Both the position numbers and the translations under genes were made by a program. A stretch of 64,000 nt of DNA from contig JAIESI010000043.1 in NCBI GenBank assembly GCA_019746135.1, forward strand, positions 1-64,000. Reading direction: 5' to 3'. Shown here one piece after another: positions 10,597 to 21,926 of this stretch. How positions within the stretch are numbered: the stretch's first letter is position 1; each line of letters begins with the position of its first letter. Below the pieces are notes generated by a model that saw nothing but the letters and a program-made list of their open reading frames with translations, was not told where the DNA came from and did not search any database. Origin of the DNA: Xanthobacteraceae bacterium. Lineage in GTDB: Bacteria; Pseudomonadota; Alphaproteobacteria; Rhizobiales; Xanthobacteraceae.

Positions 10597-11577
10597 ATGT
10601 CGGTTTTGCTGAACGCAATTCGGGCGCTGGCAGCGAGCGCATTCATCGCCGCGGGCCTTGCGGCACCGGCCGGAGCGCAGAGCTACCCGTCGCAGAACGT
10701 CAACGTCATGGTCGCGTTTCCTGCGGGCGGGCTTGCCGACATCATCGGCCGCCTCGTCGCCTCCAAGCTCGAGGCGCGGCTGAAGCACAGCTTCGTGGTC
10801 GAGAACCGCGGCGGTGCCGGCGGCAACATCGCCGCCAAGGCGGTCGCGGGCGCGGCGCCGGACGGCTACACGCTGCTGGTGACGACCTCGGGCCTCGCCG
10901 CCAACCTCACCGCCTCCAAGAACCGCGGCTTCGAGCAGGGCGACCTGCGGCCGGTGGCCTTCGTCGCCATCAGCCCGGACGTGCTTGCGGTCAACCCGGC
11001 GAACCCGGCGAAGGACCTGAAGGAGTTCGTCGCCAACGCCAGGACCAAGAGTTTCAGCTATGGCAGCGCCGGCGTCGGCACCGGCCCGCAGATCGGCGCG
11101 GAGTATTTCTTCAAGGAGGCCGCGAAGCTTCCTGCCGCGAACGTGGTGCATGTGCCGTTCCAGGGCGGCGCGCCGGCGATCACCGCGGTGCTCGGCAATC
11201 ACGTCGATGCGCTGGTGCTGACCTTGCCGCCCACGGTGCCGCAGATCCGTCAGGGCAAGATGCGCGGGCTCGGCGTCGCGAGCGAGACGCGAAACTCGGC
11301 GATCCCCGACGTGCCGACCTACGGCGAGATGGGCTTCCCCGGCGTCTACTCCGGCTCGTGGGTCGCGGTGTTCGCGCCGGGCAAGACGGCGGACGCGGTG
11401 GTGACCAGGCTCAATGCCGAGATCAACACCGTGATGAAGGAACCGGACGCGCTGGAAAAGCTGAAGCAAAGCGGCTTCGATCCGCTGGTGAAGAACCCGG
11501 CCGAAACCGACGCTTACTACAAGAGCGAGGTCGCGAGCTGGGCCAAGATGGTCACTGCGGTCGGCTTCTCCAACTGA
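10597..11577 (+). CDS. Tripartite tricarboxylate transporter substrate-binding protein (TctC/Bug family)
   Basis: Signal peptide then YPSQNVNVMVAFPAGGLADIIGRLVASKLEARL; typical Bug fold. Confidence 0.88.
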   Translation: MSVLLNAIRALAASAFIAAGLAAPAGAQSYPSQNVNVMVAFPAGGLADIIGRLVASKLEARLKHSFVVENRGGAGGNIAAKAVAGAAPDGYTLLVTTSGLAANLTASKNRGFEQGDLRPVAFVAISPDVLAVNPANPAKDLKEFVANARTKSFSYGSAGVGTGPQIGAEYFFKEAAKLPAANVVHVPFQGGAPAITAVLGNHVDALVLTLPPTVPQIRQGKMRGLGVASETRNSAIPDVPTYGEMGFPGVYSGSWVAVFAPGKTADAVVTRLNAEINTVMKEPDALEKLKQSGFDPLVKNPAETDAYYKSEVASWAKMVTAVGFSN

Positions 11578-11790
11578 CAGTGCGCCCGTTCAGGCCGACG
11601 ATCATTGCGTTACGCTGGCCGTCATCGCCCGCCAACGGGTCCGCGCGAAGCGCGGCCCGATGACAGGCTCCGGCGGGCGATCCAGTGGCTATTTATTGTT
11701 GCTGTTAGCGCAAGGCAGCTTTATCGCTTCACCCGACCCCTGGCTGCCCCGCCTTCGCGGGGCATGACGGCCTGCGAGAAGGCTTGTTCC

Positions 11791-12843
11791 ATGAACGCCG
11801 CACCGAAAACGCTACGCCAACTGTCCGACCTCGACGCTGCGGGGCTTGCCCCCGCGGAGCGGCGCGCCGCGCTGGAGAAGGTCGCCGCGCAATATGCCGT
11901 CGCCATCACGCCGGCGATGACCGGGCTGATCGACCGCGCCGATCCGAACGATCCGATCGCGCGGCAGTTCGTGCCCGATGTCGCGGAGTTGACGACGAAG
12001 GCCGAGGAGCGCGCCGACCCGATCGGCGACGACGCGCACAGCCCCTGTGCGGGCATCGTGCATCGCTATCCCGACCGCGTGCTGCTGAAGCTCACGCATG
12101 TGTGCGCGGTCTACTGCCGCTTCTGCTTCCGCCGCGAGATGGTCGGTCCGGGCACCGAGCCGTTGACTGCGAAACAACTCGACGCCGCGATCGATTACAT
12201 CGCCTCGCGCCCCGACATCTGGGAGGTCATCCTCACCGGCGGCGATCCGCTGGTGCTGTCGCCGCGCCGGATCAGGAACGTGATGGCGCGGCTGGCCGCC
12301 ATCGATCATGTCAAGATCGTCCGCATCCACACCCGCGTGCCGGTCGCGGAGCCTGCGCGGATCACCGCCGAGATGGCGCGCGCGCTCAAGGTCAAGGGCA
12401 AAGCCACCTACGTGGTGCTGCACGCCAACCACGCGCGCGAATTGACCGACGCGGCGCGCGAGGCCTGCGCGCGAATGATCGACGCGGGCATCCCGATGCT
12501 CAGCCAGTCGGTGCTGCTCAAGGGCGTCAACGACGATCCGCAGGCACTCGGCGCGCTCATGCGCGCGCTGGTCGAGAACCGCATCAAGCCGTACTACCTG
12601 CACCACGGCGATCTCGCGCCCGGCACGTCGCATCTGCGCACGTCCATCGAGCGTGGACAGGAGCTGATGCGGGCGCTGCGCGGACGGCTCTCCGGCCTGT
12701 GCCACGCCGAATACGTGCTCGATATTCCCGGCGGCTTCGGCAAGTCGCCGATCGGACCGAGCTATCTCACGCGCGACGCCGCGGGCCGCGTGCAGGTCGA
12801 GGACTTCAACGGAGGCGCGCATTGCTATCCGCCGACGACGTGA
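11791..12843 (+). CDS. epmB: Lysine 2,3-aminomutase-type radical SAM enzyme (EF-P beta-lysylation)
   Basis: CxxxCxxC in THVCAVYCRFCFRR; GGDPLVLS; located with efp/epmA. Confidence 0.87.
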   Translation: MNAAPKTLRQLSDLDAAGLAPAERRAALEKVAAQYAVAITPAMTGLIDRADPNDPIARQFVPDVAELTTKAEERADPIGDDAHSPCAGIVHRYPDRVLLKLTHVCAVYCRFCFRREMVGPGTEPLTAKQLDAAIDYIASRPDIWEVILTGGDPLVLSPRRIRNVMARLAAIDHVKIVRIHTRVPVAEPARITAEMARALKVKGKATYVVLHANHARELTDAAREACARMIDAGIPMLSQSVLLKGVNDDPQALGALMRALVENRIKPYYLHHGDLAPGTSHLRTSIERGQELMRALRGRLSGLCHAEYVLDIPGGFGKSPIGPSYLTRDAAGRVQVEDFNGGAHCYPPTT

Positions 12844-13241
12844 TCCGGGCGCTCGAGCTCAAACCCCATCCGGAAGGCGGACATTACCGCGAGACGTTTC
12901 GCGATCCCCGGACCGTCGCAGGCCGCGCCGCTTCGACCGCGATCTATTTCCTGCTCAGGCGCGGCGAGCGCTCGCACTGGCACCGCGTCGACGCGGCCGA
13001 GGCCTGGCATTGGCACGCCGGCAGTCCTTTGCATCTCAAAGTCAATTCCGGTGGCACAACTGACACCCTGCGGCTCGGCCCCGATCTCGCGGCCGGCGAA
13101 CGGCCGCAGGCGGTGGTATCCGCGTACGCTTGGCAGGCGGCCGAAACCACCGGCGACTGGACGCTGGTGGGCTGCACGGTCGCGCCGGGCTTCCAATTCG
13201 AGGGCTTTGAGCTTGCTCCAAGTGATTGGAGCCCCGTCTGA
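12822..13241 (+). CDS. Cupin domain protein (DUF985)
   Basis: VIRALELKPHPEGGHYRETFRDPRTV...AIYFLLRRGERSHWHRVDAAEAWHWHAG; TTG start preceded by GGAGG, overlaps epmB 3' end in another frame. Confidence 0.82.
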   Translation: MLSADDVIRALELKPHPEGGHYRETFRDPRTVAGRAASTAIYFLLRRGERSHWHRVDAAEAWHWHAGSPLHLKVNSGGTTDTLRLGPDLAAGERPQAVVSAYAWQAAETTGDWTLVGCTVAPGFQFEGFELAPSDWSPV

Positions 13242-13348
13242 ATCCTGTCCACTGTGGCCTTTCCGCCATTTGTTGTGGAACCCGCCCCATGCATGATGCC
13301 GCCGCAATCTAAGGGTGGTGCCGCGCGGGCTGCGGCAGTTGTGTTTGT

Positions 13349-16216
13349 ATGCAGTTTCAGTGTCGATTTCGGGTATTACGCGCTGCCGCCGTGGTCGCCG
13401 TGGTGGCGGGCGCATGGTTGGCCCCGAACAGTCGCGCCCTGGCTGACTGCCAACCGGACATCACCACCAACCTGATCGTGAACTGCACCACGGCCGGTGG
13501 CGCGCAAACGACGACGGTCGGTACCGGAGAAGACGATCGCACCGTTACCGTTCAACCTGGCGCCACGATCGACTTGTCCGGGACAGCGGGAGCCAACGCG
13601 ATCCTTTTGGGCAACCGCAACACCGTTACCAACTTAGGAACGATCATTGCTGGTACAGCGGGCGGCAACGCGATCGATGTGTTCGACAACAATACCGTCA
13701 CCAACTCAGGCACGATCATTGTCGACGACGGTGTCGGCATTTCGGCGAACGACAACAACATCATAACGAACGCCGGCACGATCATCACCGGCGATTCCGG
13801 AACCGGCATCAGCGCCCTTAACGGCAACACCGTGCTGAACAGCGGCACAATACGGATCGGTAATAGCGCAACAGGCATCGACGTCTGTTGCGACAACAAT
13901 GTCATCAACAGCGGCAGCATCGTCGGCCTGAACGGCGCTTTTGGAATTCTCGCCGGGGACCGCAGCAACGTCACCAACACCGGAAGTATTACGGTCGGTT
14001 TTACAGGCACCGGCATCTTCGCGCTTGTCGACGGATTGATCGCGCCGGGCGTCAAAGCCACCATTTCCAACAGCGGCACGATCACTGTCGGCGATTTCGG
14101 CCGCGGCATCGCGGCGATCGAGAATTACAACGTGATCAACTCCGGCGTGATCATCGCATCCACCGGTGGCGTCGGCATACTGGTCGACGACGGAAACACC
14201 GTCGTCAACACCGGAACGATCCGCGTCGGGGACTCGGCCGGCGCCCTCTTCTTGGCTGCCGGCATCGTGGCTGCAGGCGACAATTCGACTGTCAACAACT
14301 CCGGGACAATTTCAGGCGGCGCAGGCGCCATCGGCATCAATGTGGCGGCTCCCATTCTGGGACCCGCCACCACCGGCCCGATCATCACCAATTCCGGCAC
14401 GGTCATCGTCGGCGCAGGAGGCACCGGCGTCAATTTCGAGGATAGCGGCACGCTGATCAACACAGGCCTGATCCGCGCGACGGGCGACGGCTTCAGCCTC
14501 TTCTCGTGCGCGTGCACGACGACGAACATAACGAACTTCGGAACCCTCGACGGCAAGATATTCACTGAGGGTCAAACTACGTTTGAGAACCGCGGCCTGA
14601 TCACCATCACGGACACACACGCTTCCACGCCGATCGGACCCTTCAATTTCAACTTCCAAAACATCAACGCTATCGGATTCCCCCCGAGTACATCGGTTTT
14701 CCAACAATTCGCCGAAGGCACGCTGTCGCTTCGCGTCATGCCGGACCCACTGGGCGGGGCCGCTCCGATCGACAGCCTTTTGGCCGACAATGTCATTCTG
14801 GCCGGTACATTGCGCGCTTCGATCCAGCCCGGGCTGTATGCCAACACGACAATCACAGCCACTGCGCTGTCGCTGACGGGCAACGGCGTGACCACCAACA
14901 TTACGAGCACATTCGATCGTTTTACTTCGTCTTCGCCATTCTTCACCGTCACGCCGATCTACAATGGCAGCGGATTGGCTCCCAACGACTACGAATTCCT
15001 GACCCTCCAGCTCGACCGCATCCCCTTCGGCTCCGTCCCCGGCATGACGCCGAACCAGCGCGCGGTCGGCAATGCACTCGAAGGCAGCTATTCGACCGCC
15101 CTCACCGGCAATGCGGCGACGTTCTTCAGCAACCTGCTCGCCGTGACATCCGTGACGGTTCTCGACCAGCTCAGCGGCGAAGGCACCAGCGCCGTGCAGA
15201 CGGCGTCCTTCAACGCCGGCTCGCTGTTCAACAACGCGATGCAGAACCAGGCGCTGTTTGGCCCGAACCTGAACGGGCTCGGCGCCATTGCGCCCATCCC
15301 CTATACGGCCGAACGTGTGGCACCGGGCCACGAGGCCTTCGCAGCTCTCAAGCCGTCGCCGGCAGCCGAGCCCAGCCGCTTCCGCGTCTGGACCGCGGGC
15401 TTCGGCGCGACCCAATCGCTGCAGGGCCAGCAGACCGACCCCGGCAGCTCCAGCCAGTCGGTGCGCAGCGCCGGCGGCGTACTCGGCGTCGACTGGCAGG
15501 TTGCACCCGACCTGCGGGTTGGCGCGGCCGTGGGCGGCAGCGAGTCGAGCTTCTCGGTGGCAAACCTCGGCACCAGCGGACGCATCGCGGCCGGTCACAT
15601 CGGCGGCTACGCGATGAAGTCGTGGGGCGCGTATTACGCCGCCGCATCGCTGAGCTATGCGCGGTTCGACAATTCGACGACCCGCACCATCATCGGCGTC
15701 GGTCCGACCGAGACGGTCTCGGGCCGTTTCGACAGCGACCAGATCAGCGCCCGGCTCGAGCTCGGCTGGAGGCAGGCTTACGGCCGCATCAACGTCACGC
15801 CGTTTGTCGCAGTCGAACCCTCGGTTCTGTGGCAGCGCGGCTACACCGAAACCGGAACAGGCATACTCGGGCTCACCGTCGCCTCGCACATCGCGACCTC
15901 GTTGCCGACCTTCGTCGGCGTTCAGTTCGACGGACGCTATGTCATGCCCGACGGCGCGGTGCTGGCGCCCTACGCGCGCGTGTCATGGGTGCACGAATTC
16001 GAACCGGACCGCCGCGTCAGCGCGGCCTTCATCACCGTGCCCGGCGCGAGCTTCACGGTGAACGGCGCACGCGCCGCAAGCGACGCCGCCCGCCTCGACA
16101 CCGGCGCCAAGCTGATGTTCGGCGGCGGGCTCGCGCTGTTCGCCAACTTCACCGGCGAGTGGTCAGACCTCACGCACAGTTACGCGGGCAGCGGCGGCTT
16201 CCGATACGTCTGGTAA
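13349..16216 (+). CDS. Autotransporter with beta-helical passenger repeats and C-terminal beta-barrel
   Basis: Repeated (N)TVTNSGTIxx units across ~13.6-14.6 kb; C-terminal autotransporter barrel ending FRYVW. Confidence 0.88.
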   Translation: MQFQCRFRVLRAAAVVAVVAGAWLAPNSRALADCQPDITTNLIVNCTTAGGAQTTTVGTGEDDRTVTVQPGATIDLSGTAGANAILLGNRNTVTNLGTIIAGTAGGNAIDVFDNNTVTNSGTIIVDDGVGISANDNNIITNAGTIITGDSGTGISALNGNTVLNSGTIRIGNSATGIDVCCDNNVINSGSIVGLNGAFGILAGDRSNVTNTGSITVGFTGTGIFALVDGLIAPGVKATISNSGTITVGDFGRGIAAIENYNVINSGVIIASTGGVGILVDDGNTVVNTGTIRVGDSAGALFLAAGIVAAGDNSTVNNSGTISGGAGAIGINVAAPILGPATTGPIITNSGTVIVGAGGTGVNFEDSGTLINTGLIRATGDGFSLFSCACTTTNITNFGTLDGKIFTEGQTTFENRGLITITDTHASTPIGPFNFNFQNINAIGFPPSTSVFQQFAEGTLSLRVMPDPLGGAAPIDSLLADNVILAGTLRASIQPGLYANTTITATALSLTGNGVTTNITSTFDRFTSSSPFFTVTPIYNGSGLAPNDYEFLTLQLDRIPFGSVPGMTPNQRAVGNALEGSYSTALTGNAATFFSNLLAVTSVTVLDQLSGEGTSAVQTASFNAGSLFNNAMQNQALFGPNLNGLGAIAPIPYTAERVAPGHEAFAALKPSPAAEPSRFRVWTAGFGATQSLQGQQTDPGSSSQSVRSAGGVLGVDWQVAPDLRVGAAVGGSESSFSVANLGTSGRIAAGHIGGYAMKSWGAYYAAASLSYARFDNSTTRTIIGVGPTETVSGRFDSDQISARLELGWRQAYGRINVTPFVAVEPSVLWQRGYTETGTGILGLTVASHIATSLPTFVGVQFDGRYVMPDGAVLAPYARVSWVHEFEPDRRVSAAFITVPGASFTVNGARAASDAARLDTGAKLMFGGGLALFANFTGEWSDLTHSYAGSGGFRYVW

Positions 16217-16371
16217 GGCGTCGCGCCCACGCGTGGGCACGTCCGGTGGGCCAGGCTTCCTCACGCCCGGACAAGCATCCAAAGCGTAGCAGCGGCATTT
16301 CAACGCCGCCGCGGGGTTGGTATTGTCGGCAACCATCTGAAGGTTGTTCGGCGCACGCCCCGGAGGCCGCC

Positions 16372-17142
16372 ATGCAGGTCGTCAAATCGCTCGACATTCC
16401 TTCACGGCGACAGAAGTGCAGTCCCGAGGAATGGCAGGCGCGGCTCGATCTCGCCGCCGCCTACCGGCTCGCCGCGCATTGCGGCTGGACCCACCTGATC
16501 AACAACCACATCTCGTTGCGCGTGCCGGGCACCGAGGACCAGTTCCTGATCAACCCCTACGGCTTCCTCTACGAGCAGATCACCGCGTCGAGCCTGATCA
16601 AGATCGATCTCGACGGCAACGACCTCGACGGCTCGCCGTTCCCGGTCAACCGCGCGGGCTTCGTGATCCACTCGGCGATCCATCAGGCGCGCAAGAACCT
16701 GCATGCCATCATTCATACGCACACCGTGGCGGGACAGGCGGTGTCGGCGCTCGACTGCGGGCTCCTGCCGCTGAACCAGAGCGCAATGCGCTACTACAAG
16801 CGCATCGGCTATCACGCGTTCGAAGGCGTCGCCAACGATCTCGACGAGCGCGAGCGCATCGTCGCCGATCTCGGCGACCACAAGTGCCTGATCATGAAGC
16901 ATCACGGCCTGCTCACCGCCGGCGTCAACGTCGGCGAGGCGTTCAACCTGATGTACTATCTGGAGAAGAGCTGCGAGACGCAGATGATGGTGCTCGCCTC
17001 CAACCAGAAGTACAGCCTGCCCTCCGAGGAGAGCTGCGAAAAGTCGGCGCAGGTGTTCTGGGGCAACGGCCGGGTGCACGACCGCGACTGGCCGGCGCTG
17101 GTCAAGCTCGCCGACTCGATCGATCCCTCATACCGCAATTGA
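16372..17142 (+). CDS. Class II aldolase/adducin family protein
   Basis: CGWTHLINNHISLRVPG, AIIHTHTVAGQAVSAL, KHHGLLTAG. Confidence 0.88.
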   Translation: MQVVKSLDIPSRRQKCSPEEWQARLDLAAAYRLAAHCGWTHLINNHISLRVPGTEDQFLINPYGFLYEQITASSLIKIDLDGNDLDGSPFPVNRAGFVIHSAIHQARKNLHAIIHTHTVAGQAVSALDCGLLPLNQSAMRYYKRIGYHAFEGVANDLDERERIVADLGDHKCLIMKHHGLLTAGVNVGEAFNLMYYLEKSCETQMMVLASNQKYSLPSEESCEKSAQVFWGNGRVHDRDWPALVKLADSIDPSYRN

Positions 17143-17149
17143 GGTTTCC

Positions 17150-18004
17150 ATGAATCCCGTCGTCGCAGTCATCGCGCCCGGCATGATGGGTGCGGCCGTC
17201 GGCCAGCGCCTGGTCAAGAACGGCGTCAAGGTGCTGACCGCGCTTGCCGGCCGCAGCGCCGAGACCGCCGCGCGCGCCAAGGCCGCGGGCATGGTGGGAG
17301 CGAGCGACGGAGAGATCGTCGCAACCGATTTTGTCCTGTCGATCCTGCCGCCCGGCGACGCGCTCGCCCTGGCGCAACGCTATGCACCGGCGCTCCAGGC
17401 GAGCAACAGCAAGCCTGTGTTCGTCGACTGCAACGCGGTCGCGCCGCCGACCGTCGACAAGATCGCCGCGGTGATCGCGCCGACCGGCGCGCCGTTCGTC
17501 GATGCCGGCATCGTCGGCGGACCGCCCAAGGCCGACGACGCGGGCCCGCGGTTCTACGCCTCCGGACCGCACGCGCAGCGTTTTGCGACGCTCAGGCAAT
17601 ACGGCCTCGACGTCCGCGTGCTCGAAGGCGCAATCAGCGCGGCCTCGGCGCTGAAGATGTCCTACGCCGGTATCATGAAGGGTACGCAGGCGATCCAGAC
17701 CGCGATGCTGCTCGCCGCCGCCCGCAGCGGCAACGCCGACACGCTCTACAAGGAGCTGCAGCACAGCCAGAAGGAAATGCTCTGGTGGCTCAACCGGCAG
17801 CTCGCGATCATGCCGCCGAAGGCGGCGCGCTGGGTGGCCGAGATGCGCGAGATCGGCGAGTTCGTCAGCCCGGACTCGGGCGGCCGCGAGCTGTTCGAGG
17901 GCGCGGCGCTGCTTTACGAACAGATCGGCGAGGATTTTGCCGGCGACAAGAAAGACCTCGCGACGCTGAAGGCGTTTCTCGACAAGGCGAAGGCCGCGGG
18001 GTGA
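17150..18004 (+). CDS. NAD(P)-dependent oxidoreductase, 6PGDH/HIBADH-type with DUF1932-like C-terminus
   Basis: VIAPGMMGAAVGQRLVKNGVKV Rossmann start; DxNAVAPPTV; alpha-helical C-terminal domain. Confidence 0.78.
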   Translation: MNPVVAVIAPGMMGAAVGQRLVKNGVKVLTALAGRSAETAARAKAAGMVGASDGEIVATDFVLSILPPGDALALAQRYAPALQASNSKPVFVDCNAVAPPTVDKIAAVIAPTGAPFVDAGIVGGPPKADDAGPRFYASGPHAQRFATLRQYGLDVRVLEGAISAASALKMSYAGIMKGTQAIQTAMLLAAARSGNADTLYKELQHSQKEMLWWLNRQLAIMPPKAARWVAEMREIGEFVSPDSGGRELFEGAALLYEQIGEDFAGDKKDLATLKAFLDKAKAAG

Positions 18005-18969
18005 ACGGCCGGCTGAAACGAAGCCTGCTCGCGGCGCTGGCCGTTGCCGCGACCGTCGCGCCGGTGCGCGCCGACGACTATCCCTCGCGGCCGATCGAGC
18101 TGATCGTGCCGTTTGCGCCGGGCGGCGGCTCGGGCCTCGTGGCGCGGATGCTGAGCGACGGCCTCGCCAAGCGCTACGGGCAGGCCGTCGTCGTCATCAA
18201 CCGGCCCGGCGGCAACACCAATATCGGCACGGTGTCGGTCGTGCGCGCGAAGCCGGACGGCTACACGCTCGGCATCGCCAGCGTCGGCATGACCGCGAAC
18301 CCGTCGCTCTACAAGAACCTGAACTACGATCCGCAGACCGAGATCGAGCCGATTTCGCTCTTGGCCAACTCGCCGACCGTGCTGGTGGTGCCGCCGTCGC
18401 TGCCGGTCACCACGCTCGCCGAGTTCATCGCCTATGCGAAGGCGCGCCCCGGCGCGCTCAACTATGCCTCCTATGGCGCCGGCAGCGGCCCGCACATGGC
18501 GACCGAGCTGTTCCAGTCGCTCACCGGCGTGAAGATGGTGCACGTGCCCTATGGCGGCGGCGGGCCGGCCTCGCTCGGTGCCATGACCGGACAGGTGCAG
18601 GCGCTGTTCGCAAGCGTGCTGCCGGTGGTCAGCATGATCAAGGCCGGCACGCTGAAGGCCGTCGCCATCGCCGCCGAACGGCGGCTGGAATTGCTGCCGG
18701 ACGTGCCGACGTTCAAGGAGAGCGGGATCGACTACCGGACCGGCACCTGGTTCGGCCTGTTCGCGCCGGCCAGGACGCCGGCAGCGATCATCGGCTCGCT
18801 GCACAAGGCGACGGTCGACATTTTCCACGAGCCCGGCGCGCGCTCAAAGATCGTCGAATTCGGCGGCGAGGTGGTGGCAAACTCACCCGCGGAGTTCCGG
18901 GCCTTCATCAAGGACGAAACCGAGCATCTCGCCAAGGTCGTGCAAGGCGCGGGCATCCGGCTGGATTGA
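18001..18969 (+). CDS. TctC/Bug-family substrate-binding protein
   Basis: YPSRPIELIVPFAPGGGSGLVARMLSDGLAKRYGQAVVVINRPGG; GTG start overlaps upstream stop. Confidence 0.88.
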   Translation: MNGRLKRSLLAALAVAATVAPVRADDYPSRPIELIVPFAPGGGSGLVARMLSDGLAKRYGQAVVVINRPGGNTNIGTVSVVRAKPDGYTLGIASVGMTANPSLYKNLNYDPQTEIEPISLLANSPTVLVVPPSLPVTTLAEFIAYAKARPGALNYASYGAGSGPHMATELFQSLTGVKMVHVPYGGGGPASLGAMTGQVQALFASVLPVVSMIKAGTLKAVAIAAERRLELLPDVPTFKESGIDYRTGTWFGLFAPARTPAAIIGSLHKATVDIFHEPGARSKIVEFGGEVVANSPAEFRAFIKDETEHLAKVVQGAGIRLD

Positions 18970-19003
18970 GCCGAATGCCCGCTCGTCCAGGTCGGCAGGC
19001 GGA

Positions 19004-19303
19004 TCAAGACGCCCGCTGACGCGGCTTGAGCTGCTCGAGCGCGGGCAGCGTGATCAGGCCGGCCATTGCACCCATCAGCAGTTTTGCCGTCACACCGACG
19101 ATTGCGATCGTGGTGGCCGACAGGTCAGGCTTGATCATGGCGATACTGCCAAGAAGAAACGCCAGCGCCGCCCCGGCGCTCCAGGCGCACGCTGTCATCA
19201 TCGCCCAGAAGGCCGCAGCTTCGGCGGCCCGGCGTATCACAAACGCCTCGATCGTGCCGACGATCATTCCCATGATCAGGCCCGCCAAGGCCGTCATACG
19301 CAT
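19004..19303 (-). CDS. Small membrane protein of unknown function
   Basis: 99 aa, three to four predicted hydrophobic helices; no recognised family. Confidence 0.45.
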   Translation of the reverse strand: MRMTALAGLIMGMIVGTIEAFVIRRAAEAAAFWAMMTACAWSAGAALAFLLGSIAMIKPDLSATTIAIVGVTAKLLMGAMAGLITLPALEQLKPRQRAS

Positions 19304-19457
19304 TGGTGAACAGAAGCGGCTCGTTGCCGGCCTTCTGCACGGCGCGCATGACTGCGATCAGCTCGTAACGCGGATCGACCGCGCGCGAAATCGACCGCAG
19401 GACGCCGCTGCGCTCGAGCGCATCGATCAATTCGCGAAACGAAGTCAGGCCCGGCAC
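19303..19457 (-). pseudogene. UbiD-family decarboxylase N-terminal remnant
   Basis: MPGLTSFRELIDALERSGVLRSISRAVDPRYELIAVMRAVQKAGNEPLLFTNAY resembles a UbiD N-terminus, then loses similarity at the adjacent membrane-protein gene. Confidence 0.6.
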
Positions 19458-19501
19458 GGCGATCCCATAAGGCTCACGCCGTCATCCCGCCTCCTGCGCA
19501 A

Positions 19502-20254
19502 TCAGGTGAAATACTGCCCGCCGTTCGCCGTCAGCGTCGAGCCGGTGATCAGGCCCGCGTCGTCGGAGGCGAGGAACACCACGCAGCGCGCGATCTCCTC
19601 CGGCTCGCCGAGGCGGCCGATCGGGATCAGCGGCAGGATGCTCTTCTCCAGCACGTCCTTCGGCACCGCCTGCACCATCTCGGTGTTGATGTAGCCCGGC
19701 GCGATGGCATTGACGGTGATGCCGGCCCGCGCGCTCTCCTGCGCCAGCGCCTTGGTGAAGCCGATCTCGCCGGCCTTCGCCGCCGAGTAATTGCACTGGC
19801 CGATCTGGCCCTTCTGGCCGTTGATCGAGGAGATGTTGACGATGCGGCCGAACTTGCGCTCGCGCATGCCCTCGATGACGTTGCGGCACATGTTGAACAG
19901 CGAGCCGAGATTGGTGTTGATCACCTGCGTCCACTGCTCGGGCTTCATCCGGTGCAGCGTCGCGTCGCGGGTGATGCCGGCGTTGTTGATCAGCACCTCG
20001 ATCGGACCGAGGTCGGCCTCGACCTGCTTGAGGCCCGCCGCGCAGGCGTCGAACGACGACACGTCCCACTTGTAGACATTGATGCCGGTCTCGGCCTTGA
20101 ACTTCTGCGCCGCCTCGTCGTTGCCCGCGTAGTTCGCCGCGACCTTGTAGCCTGCGGCCTTGAGCGCCTTGGAGATTGCCGCACCGATACCGCGCGTACC
20201 GCCGGTCACCACTGCCACGCGAGCCATACGTTCCTCCTCTGAATTTCTTGGCAA
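19502..20254 (-). CDS. phbB: Acetoacetyl-CoA reductase
   Basis: SDR: TGGTRGIGAAISKAL, NNAGITRD, YSAAKAGEIGFTKALAQE; adjacent to phbA and phaR. Confidence 0.93.
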   Translation of the reverse strand: MPRNSEEERMARVAVVTGGTRGIGAAISKALKAAGYKVAANYAGNDEAAQKFKAETGINVYKWDVSSFDACAAGLKQVEADLGPIEVLINNAGITRDATLHRMKPEQWTQVINTNLGSLFNMCRNVIEGMRERKFGRIVNISSINGQKGQIGQCNYSAAKAGEIGFTKALAQESARAGITVNAIAPGYINTEMVQAVPKDVLEKSILPLIPIGRLGEPEEIARCVVFLASDDAGLITGSTLTANGGQYFT

Positions 20255-20458
20255 TCCCCCAACGCCTCAGCTTAGAGCATGATGCCGGGAAACAAGTTCG
20301 ACAATCGACAAAAAGTTGATGGCCGGGACTCGTCCCGGCCATCACGTATTGATGCAGTGCGAAAAGAGCGTTCAGCGCTCCATGCGACCCCTTTGCCCGG
20401 CGCGTGTTCGCGGCTCAGCCGCGCTCCACGACTTCCTCCTGGTGCGTGTTCGCACGGC

Positions 20459-21868
<1,410 letters not shown>

Positions 21869-21926
21869 TTAGCCTTGTTCCAGACTAAGTCCCGCCGGGG
21901 GGCGGGACAGGGGAGCGTGAGACATC

